This document shows, piece after piece, positions 47,040 to 56,546 of a DNA stretch of 64,000 nucleotides. The position numbers and the translations under genes are program-made. The notes below the pieces were generated by a model that searched no databases, was not told the origin of the DNA, and was given only the letters and a program-made list of their open reading frames with translations. Within the stretch, counting starts at the first letter, position 1. Each line of letters starts with the position of its first letter. Source of the stretch: Paraburkholderia ginsengisoli NBRC 100965 (GTDB taxonomy: Bacteria > Pseudomonadota > Gammaproteobacteria > Burkholderiales > Burkholderiaceae); contig NZ_BBJF01000025.1 in NCBI RefSeq assembly GCF_000739735.1, positions 1-64,000 on the forward strand. Direction: 5' to 3'.

Positions 47040-48365
47040 TCACCACCGCGTAATGGCATACCCGACTCGCGCAATCCACCGATGCTGGTTGTAGTCGAGA
47101 ATATCCTCGCCATAACCTGTAAAGAACCCGAGCCAAATGTACCCGCCCCACGAACTATTGATCAACTTCGCCAGCGGATAGGTGAACTCCGTATCGATAC
47201 TTCCCTTACCGCTCTTCATCCCTTTTCTGAGCGTCGCGGCCAGTTGCCAGCCATCGGGACTGCCGTATTTGAGCAAGAGATCCACATAGCCGCGATAGTC
47301 CGCAATATCGTGGTTCTCGCCCGCGATGTGCACGTAGTAGTAGAACTTCGGCGACACGGTCAGGTGATAGCTCGTGAGATCGCCAAAGTCCCACGTGGGC
47401 CGCACGAAGAGAATGTCGATGCCACGCGATTCCGGACCGTCGCGCCCATTCGATTCGTGACCGAAGCCGGTCATCAATCCCATCTTGCTGAACCACGAAC
47501 TCTTCCAGCCCGTGTCATCCAGAGAGTAAAACAATTGAGGCATGTAACTGGTGTCGCGGAACGGTGCGGAGTACTCGCCGAGATCCCACAACGAGGTTTG
47601 CGTATAGCCGAAATACAGGTTATCGACGAAGCCTCGCGAGCGGGGATCATCCGGTATGACTACGCGGAATTTGAAGCTCAACTGAAATCGCGCGAGGTTC
47701 TCTCCATTCGAACCATCGGCGAAATACATCGGTTCGAATGCGGAGAAACGGCTCAGAAAGCTATTCACCTGGGGTGTCGCCGCATTCGTGAGAACGGGTT
47801 TCGGCGACACAGCAATCGTGCTCGCGGACTGATCCGGGATACTCGACGCGTCGCCATGCGCGCCGTCCGCCGACGCCACTTCCGTCGTCTTGCCGGATTT
47901 CGGCGGACGCGTGAGCAACACGAACGAAGGCGAAACATCCAGTTCCGGGACGTCGATCTTCATTGCGCCGCGCGCCCACGACGGCCATGTGCCGCTATAG
48001 CGGACCGCCTTGAGATCGCCCGTTGCGAGTTTGATGTGAGAGGGCGCGCCGCTATCGCGAGTGAGCATCACCGGCGTCGGTATGACGTCGGTGTTGCTGA
48101 CGGCGACTTTCAATTGCGCGGGAACGTTGAATTCCAGAGCATCCGGCTGGTCGCCGGAATAGAGGATCGTGACTTCGAGCGGCGCGCTGGACAGCGCCTC
48201 ACGCGGTGGACGCAGGACCGAAACGCCGGCGTAGCTGCACGCCGGATAACCGGCACACAACACCAGCGCGCTGAGACCTAGAGATAACCCGGATACGTAA
48301 GAGTCTTTGCCGCCGACGATGGACTTGCGGCCTTTCTTTACTCGACACATCAATCGATTCCACAC
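47040..48365 (-). CDS. pldA: Outer-membrane phospholipase A (OMPLA)
   Basis: 441 residues with a GTG start at 48365, chosen because GGGAG lies 6 bases upstream. Signal peptide around GLSLGLSALVLCAGYPACSYA. An N-terminal region of about 150 residues precedes the barrel, longer than in enterobacterial PldA. The catalytic H-x-S-N motif is GFGHESNGRDG (His303, Ser305, Asn306). Barrel strands follow, such as YYYVHIAGENHDIADYRGYVD, ending in an aromatic ...GYAITRW. It hydrolyses outer-membrane phospholipids when the bilayer is disturbed and needs Ca2+. It stands alone between two non-coding gaps. Confidence 0.92.
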   Translation of the reverse strand: MWNRLMCRVKKGRKSIVGGKDSYVSGLSLGLSALVLCAGYPACSYAGVSVLRPPREALSSAPLEVTILYSGDQPDALEFNVPAQLKVAVSNTDVIPTPVMLTRDSGAPSHIKLATGDLKAVRYSGTWPSWARGAMKIDVPELDVSPSFVLLTRPPKSGKTTEVASADGAHGDASSIPDQSASTIAVSPKPVLTNAATPQVNSFLSRFSAFEPMYFADGSNGENLARFQLSFKFRVVIPDDPRSRGFVDNLYFGYTQTSLWDLGEYSAPFRDTSYMPQLFYSLDDTGWKSSWFSKMGLMTGFGHESNGRDGPESRGIDILFVRPTWDFGDLTSYHLTVSPKFYYYVHIAGENHDIADYRGYVDLLLKYGSPDGWQLAATLRKGMKSGKGSIDTEFTYPLAKLINSSWGGYIWLGFFTGYGEDILDYNQHRWIARVGYAITRW

Positions 48366-48793
48366 GCGGAACTCCCATTGATCTACGAATTCAGGTTGCA
48401 GTGAGACGATAACGTCAAAGCGGGCAATTGGGTAAAAAAATTAGGGCGGGCGTAGTGGCTGACAGAAGGGACAATGGATGCCGATGTTGGACGGCTTCGC
48501 TTTCAAATTGCAATACGCCGAAGCTTCGTAAACGCCGACGCCGCTCCCGCGACGATTATCGATTGATCTATTGGAGTCTTCTCCGGCCGTCGATATCGGG
48601 CCATTCTGCCATTCGGATTCGTCCATTGCGCTAGTGGAAAAAAATCGTGTGGCATGGAGGACACTCGGGTAGCCGCCGCGTGCTGTCCGGTTGGATCGCC
48701 GTTGCATTTCTGCAACGAATGAAACGGCGCGATGTTCGCGAGGCATGACATGCCCGCGCGTCGGGGTGACGGAAAAGCGCCCGGGCGACGCCG
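48366..48793. other. Intergenic region, no gene seen
   Basis: About 430 bases upstream of the phospholipase gene and downstream of the 167-residue hypothetical gene. Lower GC than the flanks around 48410-48660. Candidate frames are short and overlapping. No RNA or repeat recognised. Presumably the pldA promoter region. Confidence 0.4.
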
Positions 48794-49297
48794 TCAGCGC
48801 TTCTTCGGCGGCGTTGCGTTTTGCAGCGGACTAAAGCCGGCACCAGGCCTTGTAGTGTTGGCGGCGCGGGTCGGCTTCGTCTTTCTGGCCGACGCGCCGC
48901 GCGTCCCGGCCAGTTGTTCGAGCAGCTCTGAGTCGGCCTCGTCGCTGCTGTCGGCTGGCGGGGGCGCAGCGGCTTTGCGCGACTTATCCGCCGTCCGCCG
49001 GTCGCCGCCTCTCGAAGGCCGCGCGGTTTCCTTCGTCACGCCGACGATATGTTCGATCACCGCCGCGAAATCCTGATCGACCTGGTCGAGGGCATTACCC
49101 GGCATCATCACCGAGACGACGATTTCCCGTAACGATCGGTCGTCTTTCGCGCGCGAGTCCGCGGCGGTGTCCCAGCGAGCCGCGCCGACCGACGCGATCA
49201 CACGCTCCAGCACGGCGGGGGACAAGACCCCGCCGTCGTACAGGCTCAGTATCAACCGCTCGGCAATGGCGAAGAGCGGATCGGGGCGTGGGGGCAT
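48794..49297 (-). CDS. Hypothetical protein with a Lys/Arg-rich C-terminal tail
   Basis: 167 residues from the ATG at 49297, with GGAG 7 bases upstream. The N-terminal part is helical and hydrophobic in places (PLFAIAERLILSLYDGGVLSPAVLERVIASVG), followed by REIVVSVMMPGNALDQVDQDFAAVIEHIVG. The C-terminal third is low-complexity and rich in Lys, Arg, Ala and Pro. No membrane segment or signal. It follows the phytanoyl-CoA-dioxygenase-type gene by 82 bp on the same strand. Function unknown. Confidence 0.6.
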   Translation of the reverse strand: MPPRPDPLFAIAERLILSLYDGGVLSPAVLERVIASVGAARWDTAADSRAKDDRSLREIVVSVMMPGNALDQVDQDFAAVIEHIVGVTKETARPSRGGDRRTADKSRKAAAPPPADSSDEADSELLEQLAGTRGASARKTKPTRAANTTRPGAGFSPLQNATPPKKR

Positions 49298-49379
49298 GCA
49301 CGCTTCTCCAGATGGCTGTCGTTGTCTCGCCCGCTTTCGCGCCGCTTTGCGCGGCGCGCCGAGGCGGGTTGCGGGCAGG

Positions 49380-50171
49380 TCAGTAGGCGAACTTGCGGTA
49401 CTGCTCGGGCGTGGTCGCACCGTCCAGTTGACCGACCCGTGGCATGTAGCGTAGCAGCCGCTTCGCGCGTGGCCCCAATTGCCGATCGACGTCGACCGGC
49501 ACGTCGATGTGCACCTCGGGGCGGAAATACCAGCTCCTGCTGTAGCCGATGACGACCATCGGACGAGGCTCGTCGGTGCGGTTCGGCGTGCCGCGATGCA
49601 GCGCGCGCACGTCGCGGATCATCACGTCGCCGAGTTCCATCGGGATCGCATGCAATGGCAGGCGACCTTCGCGCCACGCATTCAGCGCATCCTCGGAGCG
49701 CATCCGATGCGTGCCGAGCGTGGTCTCGAAGGGACCGTTTTCCGGCGTGACGTCGCACAGCGGGAAGTTGACCGCCAACTGGAAGGAAGGCGTTTCCGGC
49801 AGGCCGTCGAAGAGAGCCGGCGTGTCGCGATGAATGTCCTGATACGTCGAGCCATTCAGCGGCGTGTCGGTGGCGAGCTGGCACATCACCGGGTCGTCGC
49901 CCGCGACCCGCTCGACGATGCCCAGCACATCGGGATCGCAGAAGATGCTTTGATCGGCGAACACGCCGGCGAACGGCAGCGTGATGTAGTGCCGGTTTTC
50001 GCCGCGCACGGCGGTCGCTTTCGAAGCAATGCGTTCGGCGAGCAGCGGGGCGAACGCGTCGCGCCACGCCAGCAGCGTCGACTTCGGGAAGTGGTGCCGC
50101 AGGATGACCATGCCGTCGCGCTCGAAGGTCGCTGCGTAGTCATCGAGCTGTTCGGCGGAAAAGCGTTGCAC
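49380..50171 (-). CDS. Phytanoyl-CoA dioxygenase-family protein (Fe(II)/2-oxoglutarate)
   Basis: 263 residues. Iron ligands are in DIHRDTPALFDG (H-x-D) and the distal His in RALHRGTPNRTDEPRPM, whose Arg would hold 2-oxoglutarate. The fold markers NFPLCDVTPENGPFETTLGTH and GDVMIRDVRALHRG match the PhyH family. These enzymes hydroxylate or halogenate lipids and secondary metabolites in the cytoplasm. The preceding gene on the same strand encodes a sulfotransferase 143 bp away, so the two may tailor one product. Substrate not deducible. Confidence 0.88.
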   Translation of the reverse strand: MQRFSAEQLDDYAATFERDGMVILRHHFPKSTLLAWRDAFAPLLAERIASKATAVRGENRHYITLPFAGVFADQSIFCDPDVLGIVERVAGDDPVMCQLATDTPLNGSTYQDIHRDTPALFDGLPETPSFQLAVNFPLCDVTPENGPFETTLGTHRMRSEDALNAWREGRLPLHAIPMELGDVMIRDVRALHRGTPNRTDEPRPMVVIGYSRSWYFRPEVHIDVPVDVDRQLGPRAKRLLRYMPRVGQLDGATTPEQYRKFAY

Positions 50172-50314
50172 GGTTGTCTCCTTGATGTCGTTGTCGGGCC
50201 GAGGAGGGCCAGTGCTTATCTTAGCTTTTTCCTGGAGATGCCGGTGTTGGGGGCTGCGCGCGAGTGGGGTGGGGCGGTTCTCGATAACGAAAAAAATATG
50301 TAGGGATGCCAGGT

Positions 50315-51112
50315 TTATGCGGCCGCATAGCCGAGATGCGTCGCCGCGCTTCCTGCGAGTGCCAGCAGTTTGCCGTCGCCGGCCGGCTCGCCGGGTATCA
50401 CGTACAGATCGGCGATATCGGTCACGGGATCGCTGAACGGCGTCGGTGCCTTACGCTGGGAAATCAGAAAGTCGCTGATCGGTGACGCGTCCGCGAGATC
50501 GAGGAAGCGGCCGATACTCGTACCCGTCGCGAGCGGGTCTTCGATCAGCCCGCGATATGGAATGGTCAATGCGGATTCGTCCGGGAGTTCGTCGAAGAAG
50601 TCGATGATCTCACCGACGTATTGTCCCCAGACGCGCACGCCTTCGTCGATCGATCCGATCCAATGTTTGTGGAGCAGCGAATTGGCGACCTGGCGAGGAT
50701 CGCGGTGAATGTGAATGAAGCGGGCCTGCGGCAGCAACTCGCGGATCAGCCGAAGGCAGGAACCGGAGCGCGGCAGATGCTCGATCGAACCGAGTCGGCC
50801 GGACAGCACGGTCGGGTCCGCATAGGAAGGATGCTTGTCGCCCCAGATCGGCGCGGTGATCTCGAGTTCCTCGCGATAGAAGCGCTCGATCCACGCGCCG
50901 AGCGTGCGTCGACTGAAACGGTTGAAGCGTTCGCGGCATGCGGAACTCAGCAGGTCCGGCCGATAGCTGCCGACCTCCAGCGTGTCTTTGAGGAGCGCGA
51001 AGACACGGCATTCGTTGGTCAATTGAATAAGCGGGTGCACGTTGAGAACGGAGCACAGAAAAGTCGTGCCGGACCTGGGCGAGCCGACGATGAACAGCGG
51101 AAAGGATGGCAT
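50315..51112 (-). CDS. PAPS-dependent sulfotransferase-family protein
   Basis: 265 residues from the ATG at 51112; GGAG lies 7 bases upstream, favouring it over the in-frame start 30 bases earlier. The 5'-phosphosulfate loop is GSPRSGTTFL. A second signature, IHIHRDPRQVANS, is the 3'-phosphate-binding segment. These proteins move sulfate from PAPS to a hydroxyl or amine of a carbohydrate or metabolite. It precedes a 2-oxoglutarate dioxygenase gene in the same direction. The acceptor is unknown. Confidence 0.85.
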   Translation of the reverse strand: MPSFPLFIVGSPRSGTTFLCSVLNVHPLIQLTNECRVFALLKDTLEVGSYRPDLLSSACRERFNRFSRRTLGAWIERFYREELEITAPIWGDKHPSYADPTVLSGRLGSIEHLPRSGSCLRLIRELLPQARFIHIHRDPRQVANSLLHKHWIGSIDEGVRVWGQYVGEIIDFFDELPDESALTIPYRGLIEDPLATGTSIGRFLDLADASPISDFLISQRKAPTPFSDPVTDIADLYVIPGEPAGDGKLLALAGSAATHLGYAAA

Positions 51113-51425
51113 GTCTCGCTCCCGGTGATCGCATGAGTCCAAGCATACATAGCGAAGGTGGCGCGAAACTGACGGGGGGATGGCGGGGTGGTTGGGGAAC
51201 GTGTGAGGGCTAGGTGATGTACGGAATCGAAGTTATCTAAATCGCTTCATTCAATATCGAAAATAAGATCACTACTCTGAAGTATGCAGCATTAATAGAA
51301 GACGAGAAAAATGGGTAATTAATTGTCAAACCACGCTTGTCTCGATTTGATCTGGTTGACCTCAATACGGACTTAAATGTTCAATAGATTGGATGGGAGT
51401 CAGATCGAAGAGAGGAGAGTCATTG
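51113..51425. other. AT-rich leader of the vgrG island
   Basis: About 310 bases with clearly lower GC than both sides, especially 51220-51390. It lies between the divergent sulfotransferase gene and vgrG and probably holds both promoters. The composition change suggests the T6SS genes were acquired together. No inverted repeat or attachment site was found. Confidence 0.5.
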
Positions 51426-53741
51426 GTGAGTTCGGCAATTGAGCAATTGAATACGCTTCAGCGCAGTGGTGACCATGAGAAGTACTTCCTGGAAGTGCTG
51501 GGAGAGGAACAACTGACGGGTATCTCGGTGTTGTCCTTCTGCCTCGTTGAGAGAATGGGTGAGCCCTATCGTATCGAAATCGTTGCGACGCACCCATTGA
51601 AGTTGACGCGGGACGTAATCCTCGGACATGAAGCCAGATTCACGATGACGCCCGACGACGGCAGCGAGCCGCGCCGGTTCCGGGGGCGTATCAGGCGGTT
51701 CTCGCACACGAAGACGACGAAGGATCTGAGCAGCTATGAGATTGTCGTTGAACCGCATGTCGGCTGTCTCACGGCGCGCACGACGCAGACGTATCAGAAC
51801 CAGCGTGCGCCCGACATCATCCAAACGATCCTGCGGCGTAATGGCCTGAAGGGTCATCAATTCAATTTCAGGCTACGCCGTCGGTATCCGCAACACAAAT
51901 TCAGATTCCAGTACCAGATTGGCGACTGGAATTACATCAATATCCTGATGCAGAAGGAAGGCATCTATAGCTACATCGTGGCGGGCGAGCATGGCGATGT
52001 GGTGGTGTTCGGTGACGACATCGATCACTACATCTATCAACCGGCCTTGACGGCGCGGAATCGGGAACTGTCGGGGCTGATGACGGGCGACGAATCAGTC
52101 TCGATCCTGCGCACGCATACCGAGATGGTTCCCCAGTCATACGTGGTTGCGGACTACAACCCGGAGCAGGCATGGGAACGCTTCAGGGCCGACGCGAACG
52201 TCGCGAAGAAAGACACCACCACGTTCGGCCAGCGGTATATCTACGGCACGCATCATCTGGACAATGCGGGTGCGCAATGGGAAGCGCAGTTGCGTCACGA
52301 AGCGGCGTTTGCATGGCAGGTCGTCTATGAAGGCGAAAGCAATATTTATGGCTTATGTGTCGGTCGCGTTCTGCGCATGGATACGGATCTGCCGGATGCG
52401 CCTAACGGCCAGCTAATCGTCGAGGTCACGCATACCGGCGCGCGTGACAAGCCCTATCGCAACACCTATAAGGCAATTCCCTCAGACCGGCGTTTCCGTC
52501 TGAAGATCGAGGACGACCGGTGGCCGAAGATTAGCGGCACCCTGAGCGCCCGCGTCACCTCGCCCGGCCGCTACAAGTATGCGTACCTGACACAGCAGGG
52601 CTACTACGTGGTGCGCTTCGATTGCGATTTTGGTGATTGGCCGGCGGGCGCAGAAAGCGTCCCGCTGCGGCTCGCGAAACCGTTCGCGGGTGCGTTGCAG
52701 ACCGGCTTTCACTTCCCCGCGCTGGACGGCACAGAGGCCATCATCTGCTTCCATGAAGGCAATCCGGACAAGCCTTATATCGGCGCATTCCATCACAACA
52801 GCCAGCAGGTCGATCCGATTACCAATCAGGACCGTCTGATGTCGCGTAATCGTATTTATACACAGAGCGGCAATGAATTTGATCTGGAAGATTGGGAAGG
52901 CGAGGAACACGTCAGGTTCTCGACCGAGCATTCAGGCCGTAGTCAGTTGACCCTCGGCCACATCGTCAACCACAAACGTGAGCATCGCGGCAGTGGCTTT
53001 GAGTTGCGCACCGATGAGCAGGGTGCGGTACGCGCGGGTGGCGGGCTGATGCTGTCCAGCGATATCCGGCAGCAGGCCAACGGCAAACATGCCGACATGA
53101 CCGAGGCCGTGCAGCAGTTCCACAAATTGCAGGTCCAGGCGCGAAGATTGGCCGATCTGGCAAATACGGCAAAGGCGGAGATCGCCGATCTGAAGGCCGA
53201 AAGCGAATGGTTGAAGAACAGCGTGAACGGCCTGAAGGAAGCCGTGATGCTGCTGTCTTCGCCTAAAGGTATCGCTGTTTCGACGCCTGATCGCGTATCG
53301 ATTGGCGCGGGTAATGATGTGAACGTGACAACCGGCGCAGGCTTCAACGTGAGCGCGCTGAAGAGCATCGTCATGATGGCGGAAAGCACGGTGTCGCTGT
53401 TCGCCCATACGCTCGGCGTCAAGCTGTTTGCAGCACGAGGGAAAGTCCAGATTCAGGCACAGAGCGACGAACTCGATATGTCGGCGCTGAAAGATATCAA
53501 GCTAACCAGCTCGAACGGCAAGCTCGTCCTATCGGCGAAAGAGGAGGTCTGGATCGGCGCGGGCGGCTCATATGTCCGTATCACTCCCCACGGCATCACG
53601 AACGCCACAACCGGCGACTGGATAGAGAAGGCACTGTCGTTCCAGAAGAACGAGCCGGATTCGGCAATGGTCAAGGACGGGCTCCCTCGGACAACCGATC
53701 TGCCGGATACGGGTGCTCATGGTTCGCGATTCTCCGGCTGA
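51426..53741 (+). CDS. vgrG: Type VI secretion spike protein VgrG
   Basis: 771 residues from the GTG at 51426 (AGGAG upstream); an ATG at 51393 lacks a ribosome-binding site. It has the N-terminal gp27-like fold (HEKYFLEVLGEEQLTG, RRFSHTKTTKDLSSYEIVVEP, YPQHKFRFQYQIGDWNYINILMQKEGIYSY). A gp5-like OB region (FPALDGTEAIICFHEGNPDKPYIGAFHHN) and a DUF2345 beta-helix extension (VSIGAGNDVNVTTGAGFN, VWIGAGGSYVRITPHGI) follow. It is secreted as the trimeric tip carrying cargo. A coiled-coil-rich insert sits at about 575-625. Cargo, immunity and PAAR genes follow, but core T6SS genes are not in the window. Confidence 0.95.
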   Translation: MSSAIEQLNTLQRSGDHEKYFLEVLGEEQLTGISVLSFCLVERMGEPYRIEIVATHPLKLTRDVILGHEARFTMTPDDGSEPRRFRGRIRRFSHTKTTKDLSSYEIVVEPHVGCLTARTTQTYQNQRAPDIIQTILRRNGLKGHQFNFRLRRRYPQHKFRFQYQIGDWNYINILMQKEGIYSYIVAGEHGDVVVFGDDIDHYIYQPALTARNRELSGLMTGDESVSILRTHTEMVPQSYVVADYNPEQAWERFRADANVAKKDTTTFGQRYIYGTHHLDNAGAQWEAQLRHEAAFAWQVVYEGESNIYGLCVGRVLRMDTDLPDAPNGQLIVEVTHTGARDKPYRNTYKAIPSDRRFRLKIEDDRWPKISGTLSARVTSPGRYKYAYLTQQGYYVVRFDCDFGDWPAGAESVPLRLAKPFAGALQTGFHFPALDGTEAIICFHEGNPDKPYIGAFHHNSQQVDPITNQDRLMSRNRIYTQSGNEFDLEDWEGEEHVRFSTEHSGRSQLTLGHIVNHKREHRGSGFELRTDEQGAVRAGGGLMLSSDIRQQANGKHADMTEAVQQFHKLQVQARRLADLANTAKAEIADLKAESEWLKNSVNGLKEAVMLLSSPKGIAVSTPDRVSIGAGNDVNVTTGAGFNVSALKSIVMMAESTVSLFAHTLGVKLFAARGKVQIQAQSDELDMSALKDIKLTSSNGKLVLSAKEEVWIGAGGSYVRITPHGITNATTGDWIEKALSFQKNEPDSAMVKDGLPRTTDLPDTGAHGSRFSG

Positions 53742-53800
53742 CACTGCGGCGTCGCAACCGGCGTACCTATCGACTATTGCCAGTATTCCACCCTACAAGC

Positions 53801-56542
53801 ATGCCCACACAAGCTCATCCACATCCGGTACCGACCCCGGCGACCACCCCGCTGACGTGGCGCTACCCCTTTCCGGATAGGGACAACAAGGAAGTGACAA
53901 GCCCACAGATCTACTATCAGGCACTGGCCGGAATGGATGACGGCTTTTTCCCGCTGGGGGTCAACGGTTTTCCGCACGGCGGTATTCACCTGAATGACGC
54001 CGCGGGCATGTTCGGGACGAAGGACGGTGTGCGCTGCATCGCGGACGGGCATATCGTCGCCTACAAGATCGATGGCGCCTATCCGCACCTGCAATTCAAA
54101 GACGGCAAGTGGGCGATGTACTCGACAGGCTTCGTGCTGGTGCGCCACACGTTGACGCTGCCGCCTGCGCCCAACAGCGCGGACGCGCAGCCAGCCGACG
54201 AGTCACACGATATCTACAGTCTCTACATGCACACGGCGGACTGGGCAACCTATCTGGGGGATGAGAAGCTGAAGCGTCCGTGGTGGTGGCTAAACATTGA
54301 TGCATTCCGGGTTCAGCCCGGAGATCGCCAATTGGCCGCGCCAGACGGAGGCGCAACGGGGGCGGCTGGTGCGTTCGTCTGGACGGAGCCAAAGGCGAGC
54401 AAAAAAGGCGGCAGCTTCACGGCGGGTGAGCGGACCGGCTTCCTCGCGGAAGGCTGTGAAGTCGTCATTAGCGAGACGCGCGGCCAGTGGGTACACATCA
54501 AGACCATCACGGCGGGGCATATGGTCAGCCCCGTCAACGGCGGCGAGTTCGGGTGGGAAGGCCGGAACGTGCCGTGGAAAACTGAAGGCGATAGCGCGAC
54601 TGTCACGCCTGAAAACGACTGGGGCTGGCTGTACAAACCGAACTTGCAGGGGATCAAGGAACCGGACTCCGTAGGGCAGGTGGTGATTCCGCCGACTCCG
54701 GTATTCGTCAAGGCCGGGACACCGCTCGGGCAGATCGGCGAGTATCACGATTACGAACGCGCGACCCCGCTGCCACCTACACCGAAGCGTCAGCTCCTGC
54801 ATCTCGAAGTATTCGCCGACGAAGGCTTCAGCGCGTTTCTGGAAAAAAGCCGTGCGCGCGCGGCACCGCTACCCATCGATCAGCGGACACTTCTGGTGAT
54901 AAACGCGGGCGCGAAGCTGGTGACAGACATCGCGCCGGCGGATCGCAAGTTGTGTCGTCTGCATCCCCTGTACCGGGCCGATTTGACGACGGACAGTCCG
55001 GTCAGCGGTCCGTGGGTCAAGGTGCAACCGCGATATCGGGATTCAACCACGACCCTGCTCATGCCCGATGGGCCACCCGTCTGGATCGAGCGCGAGAAGC
55101 TTGCCACCGCGACGTCGACAACACCCGCCTGGAGCCGCTTTCCGCTTAGTCTGCAGAACGTCGCCGACCCGGCGAACGCATTTGCGCTGGTGTATCCGCG
55201 CAGTCAACTCGACGGATTGAGTGTGGGGGACAAGGCTGCCGACGATGACAGGACGCACTGGTGGCGGGTCAAATTCGGCAATTCGGATGGACAACCCACC
55301 ACTGGCTGGATCTGCGAAAAGAATCATCCAGGTACACAGTGGCAGAGCCCGTGGGCATGGCCCGGCTTTGAGAAGGTGGACGCCACCGGCATCGATATCG
55401 CGGATGCCTTCAGGCGCAACCTGGTCCTCACTGGCGCAGCCGACTGGAGGGAACAGAAGGAATTCGAGCCATCTGTTGCGGCAGTCAATGGCAGTCCGCT
55501 GTTGCAGAAGCTGGAACATACGATTGCCATGCTGGCTCCGTCTCCGAACAACGGCGCCAGTAAAAAGCCCAAACCGCAGAATTGTGCTGGCAAGGTCACG
55601 GCGAGAGCCATGCAGGCTGCGCTGCGCACGCCCTGGCTAGCGCAGGCACTCTCACATGTGATCCTTCGCTACGAAAGCGAGTGGGGCGGTGACATGTCGC
55701 GCTGGGACGCAATCACGCCGCTGATGCGAAACGCCCGGGACAACTGGCAGGTCGAGTTGCAGCGGATCCGCAAGCTGCAATGGTGGAACGAGGTGAAGGG
55801 TAAGGTCGCGGGCTTCCCGGGCAGTGCGACCGTGCATCATATTCACCCTATCGGTTTGATCGCGAACTTCGGCGGATGTCCTCCCACGTGCAAATCCGAT
55901 GTGGTCGAGTTCGAGACGACGGAAGGTACGTTCAGGATCTCGCACGAGGCTTTTCATTTTATTCTTTCGAAAGAAGGATATAAGGATCGCCCGTATGTTC
56001 CAGGCGGCGATCAGTCAAGTGGCGTCACGCTGGGCTATGGGTACGATTTAGGGCAACAAAGTCATGCCCAGATTGAAACGGATCTGAACGGCATTTTTTC
56101 GCCCGCACAGATCACCCGGCTCCAGGAAGCGGCTGGAAAACAGGGAGATCATGCCCGGCACATACAACCTTCGCTGGCAGATATACCTGTCACCGTGGAT
56201 ATGGCGTTACGGTTGGCAATGGTCATGAAGCGACGATATGCGCAACAGACGGTTGACGCCTTTCCCGGCGCATCGAATCTCCACCCTCACTGCTCGGGTG
56301 CACTTCTCGATCTGGTGATCAATCGTGGCCCGGGCATGGAGGACAAGCCGCATCAAAAGTCTCGGGCGCAAATGAGAGCGATCAGGAGCGATGTCGCGTC
56401 CGAGAACCTGGCGGACATACCCGTTCAGCTGCGAGCGATGAAAGCACTTTGGGCAGGAACCGGACAGGGAGGACTGATCAGCCGCCGCGAGGACGAAGCA
56501 GTCCTATTTGAAAAGGGAATGAATTGCAACTGCTGGAGATGA
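53801..56542 (+). CDS. T6SS effector: M23-like N-terminal domain and pesticin/T4-lysozyme-like C-terminal muramidase
   Basis: 913 residues from the ATG at 53801, 59 bp after vgrG. The N-terminal part (about 40-330) shows an M23-peptidase-like pattern: FPHGGIHLNDAAGMFG, VRCIADGHIVAYKID and DIYSLYMHTADW. The zinc ligands are not clearly complete. A middle SH3-type stretch (LCRLHPLYRADL, WVKVQPRYRDSTTTLL) follows. The C-terminal part (about 725-913) has the T4-lysozyme/pesticin pattern FILSKEGYKDRPYVPGGDQSSGVTLGYGYDLGQ in two adjoining pieces, with Glu in KEGY and Thr and Asp six apart in TLGYGYD. It probably cleaves peptidoglycan of rivals. The next gene encodes a lysozyme-inhibitor protein. 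Confidence 0.87.
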   Translation: MPTQAHPHPVPTPATTPLTWRYPFPDRDNKEVTSPQIYYQALAGMDDGFFPLGVNGFPHGGIHLNDAAGMFGTKDGVRCIADGHIVAYKIDGAYPHLQFKDGKWAMYSTGFVLVRHTLTLPPAPNSADAQPADESHDIYSLYMHTADWATYLGDEKLKRPWWWLNIDAFRVQPGDRQLAAPDGGATGAAGAFVWTEPKASKKGGSFTAGERTGFLAEGCEVVISETRGQWVHIKTITAGHMVSPVNGGEFGWEGRNVPWKTEGDSATVTPENDWGWLYKPNLQGIKEPDSVGQVVIPPTPVFVKAGTPLGQIGEYHDYERATPLPPTPKRQLLHLEVFADEGFSAFLEKSRARAAPLPIDQRTLLVINAGAKLVTDIAPADRKLCRLHPLYRADLTTDSPVSGPWVKVQPRYRDSTTTLLMPDGPPVWIEREKLATATSTTPAWSRFPLSLQNVADPANAFALVYPRSQLDGLSVGDKAADDDRTHWWRVKFGNSDGQPTTGWICEKNHPGTQWQSPWAWPGFEKVDATGIDIADAFRRNLVLTGAADWREQKEFEPSVAAVNGSPLLQKLEHTIAMLAPSPNNGASKKPKPQNCAGKVTARAMQAALRTPWLAQALSHVILRYESEWGGDMSRWDAITPLMRNARDNWQVELQRIRKLQWWNEVKGKVAGFPGSATVHHIHPIGLIANFGGCPPTCKSDVVEFETTEGTFRISHEAFHFILSKEGYKDRPYVPGGDQSSGVTLGYGYDLGQQSHAQIETDLNGIFSPAQITRLQEAAGKQGDHARHIQPSLADIPVTVDMALRLAMVMKRRYAQQTVDAFPGASNLHPHCSGALLDLVINRGPGMEDKPHQKSRAQMRAIRSDVASENLADIPVQLRAMKALWAGTGQGGLISRREDEAVLFEKGMNCNCWR

Positions 56543-56546
56543 ATAG

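Noticed and set aside
46638-47053. Short rightward frames upstream of the acyl-reductase operon
   Set aside because: Arg/Cys-rich with poor composition, and they cross a perfect hairpin; better explained as intergenic.
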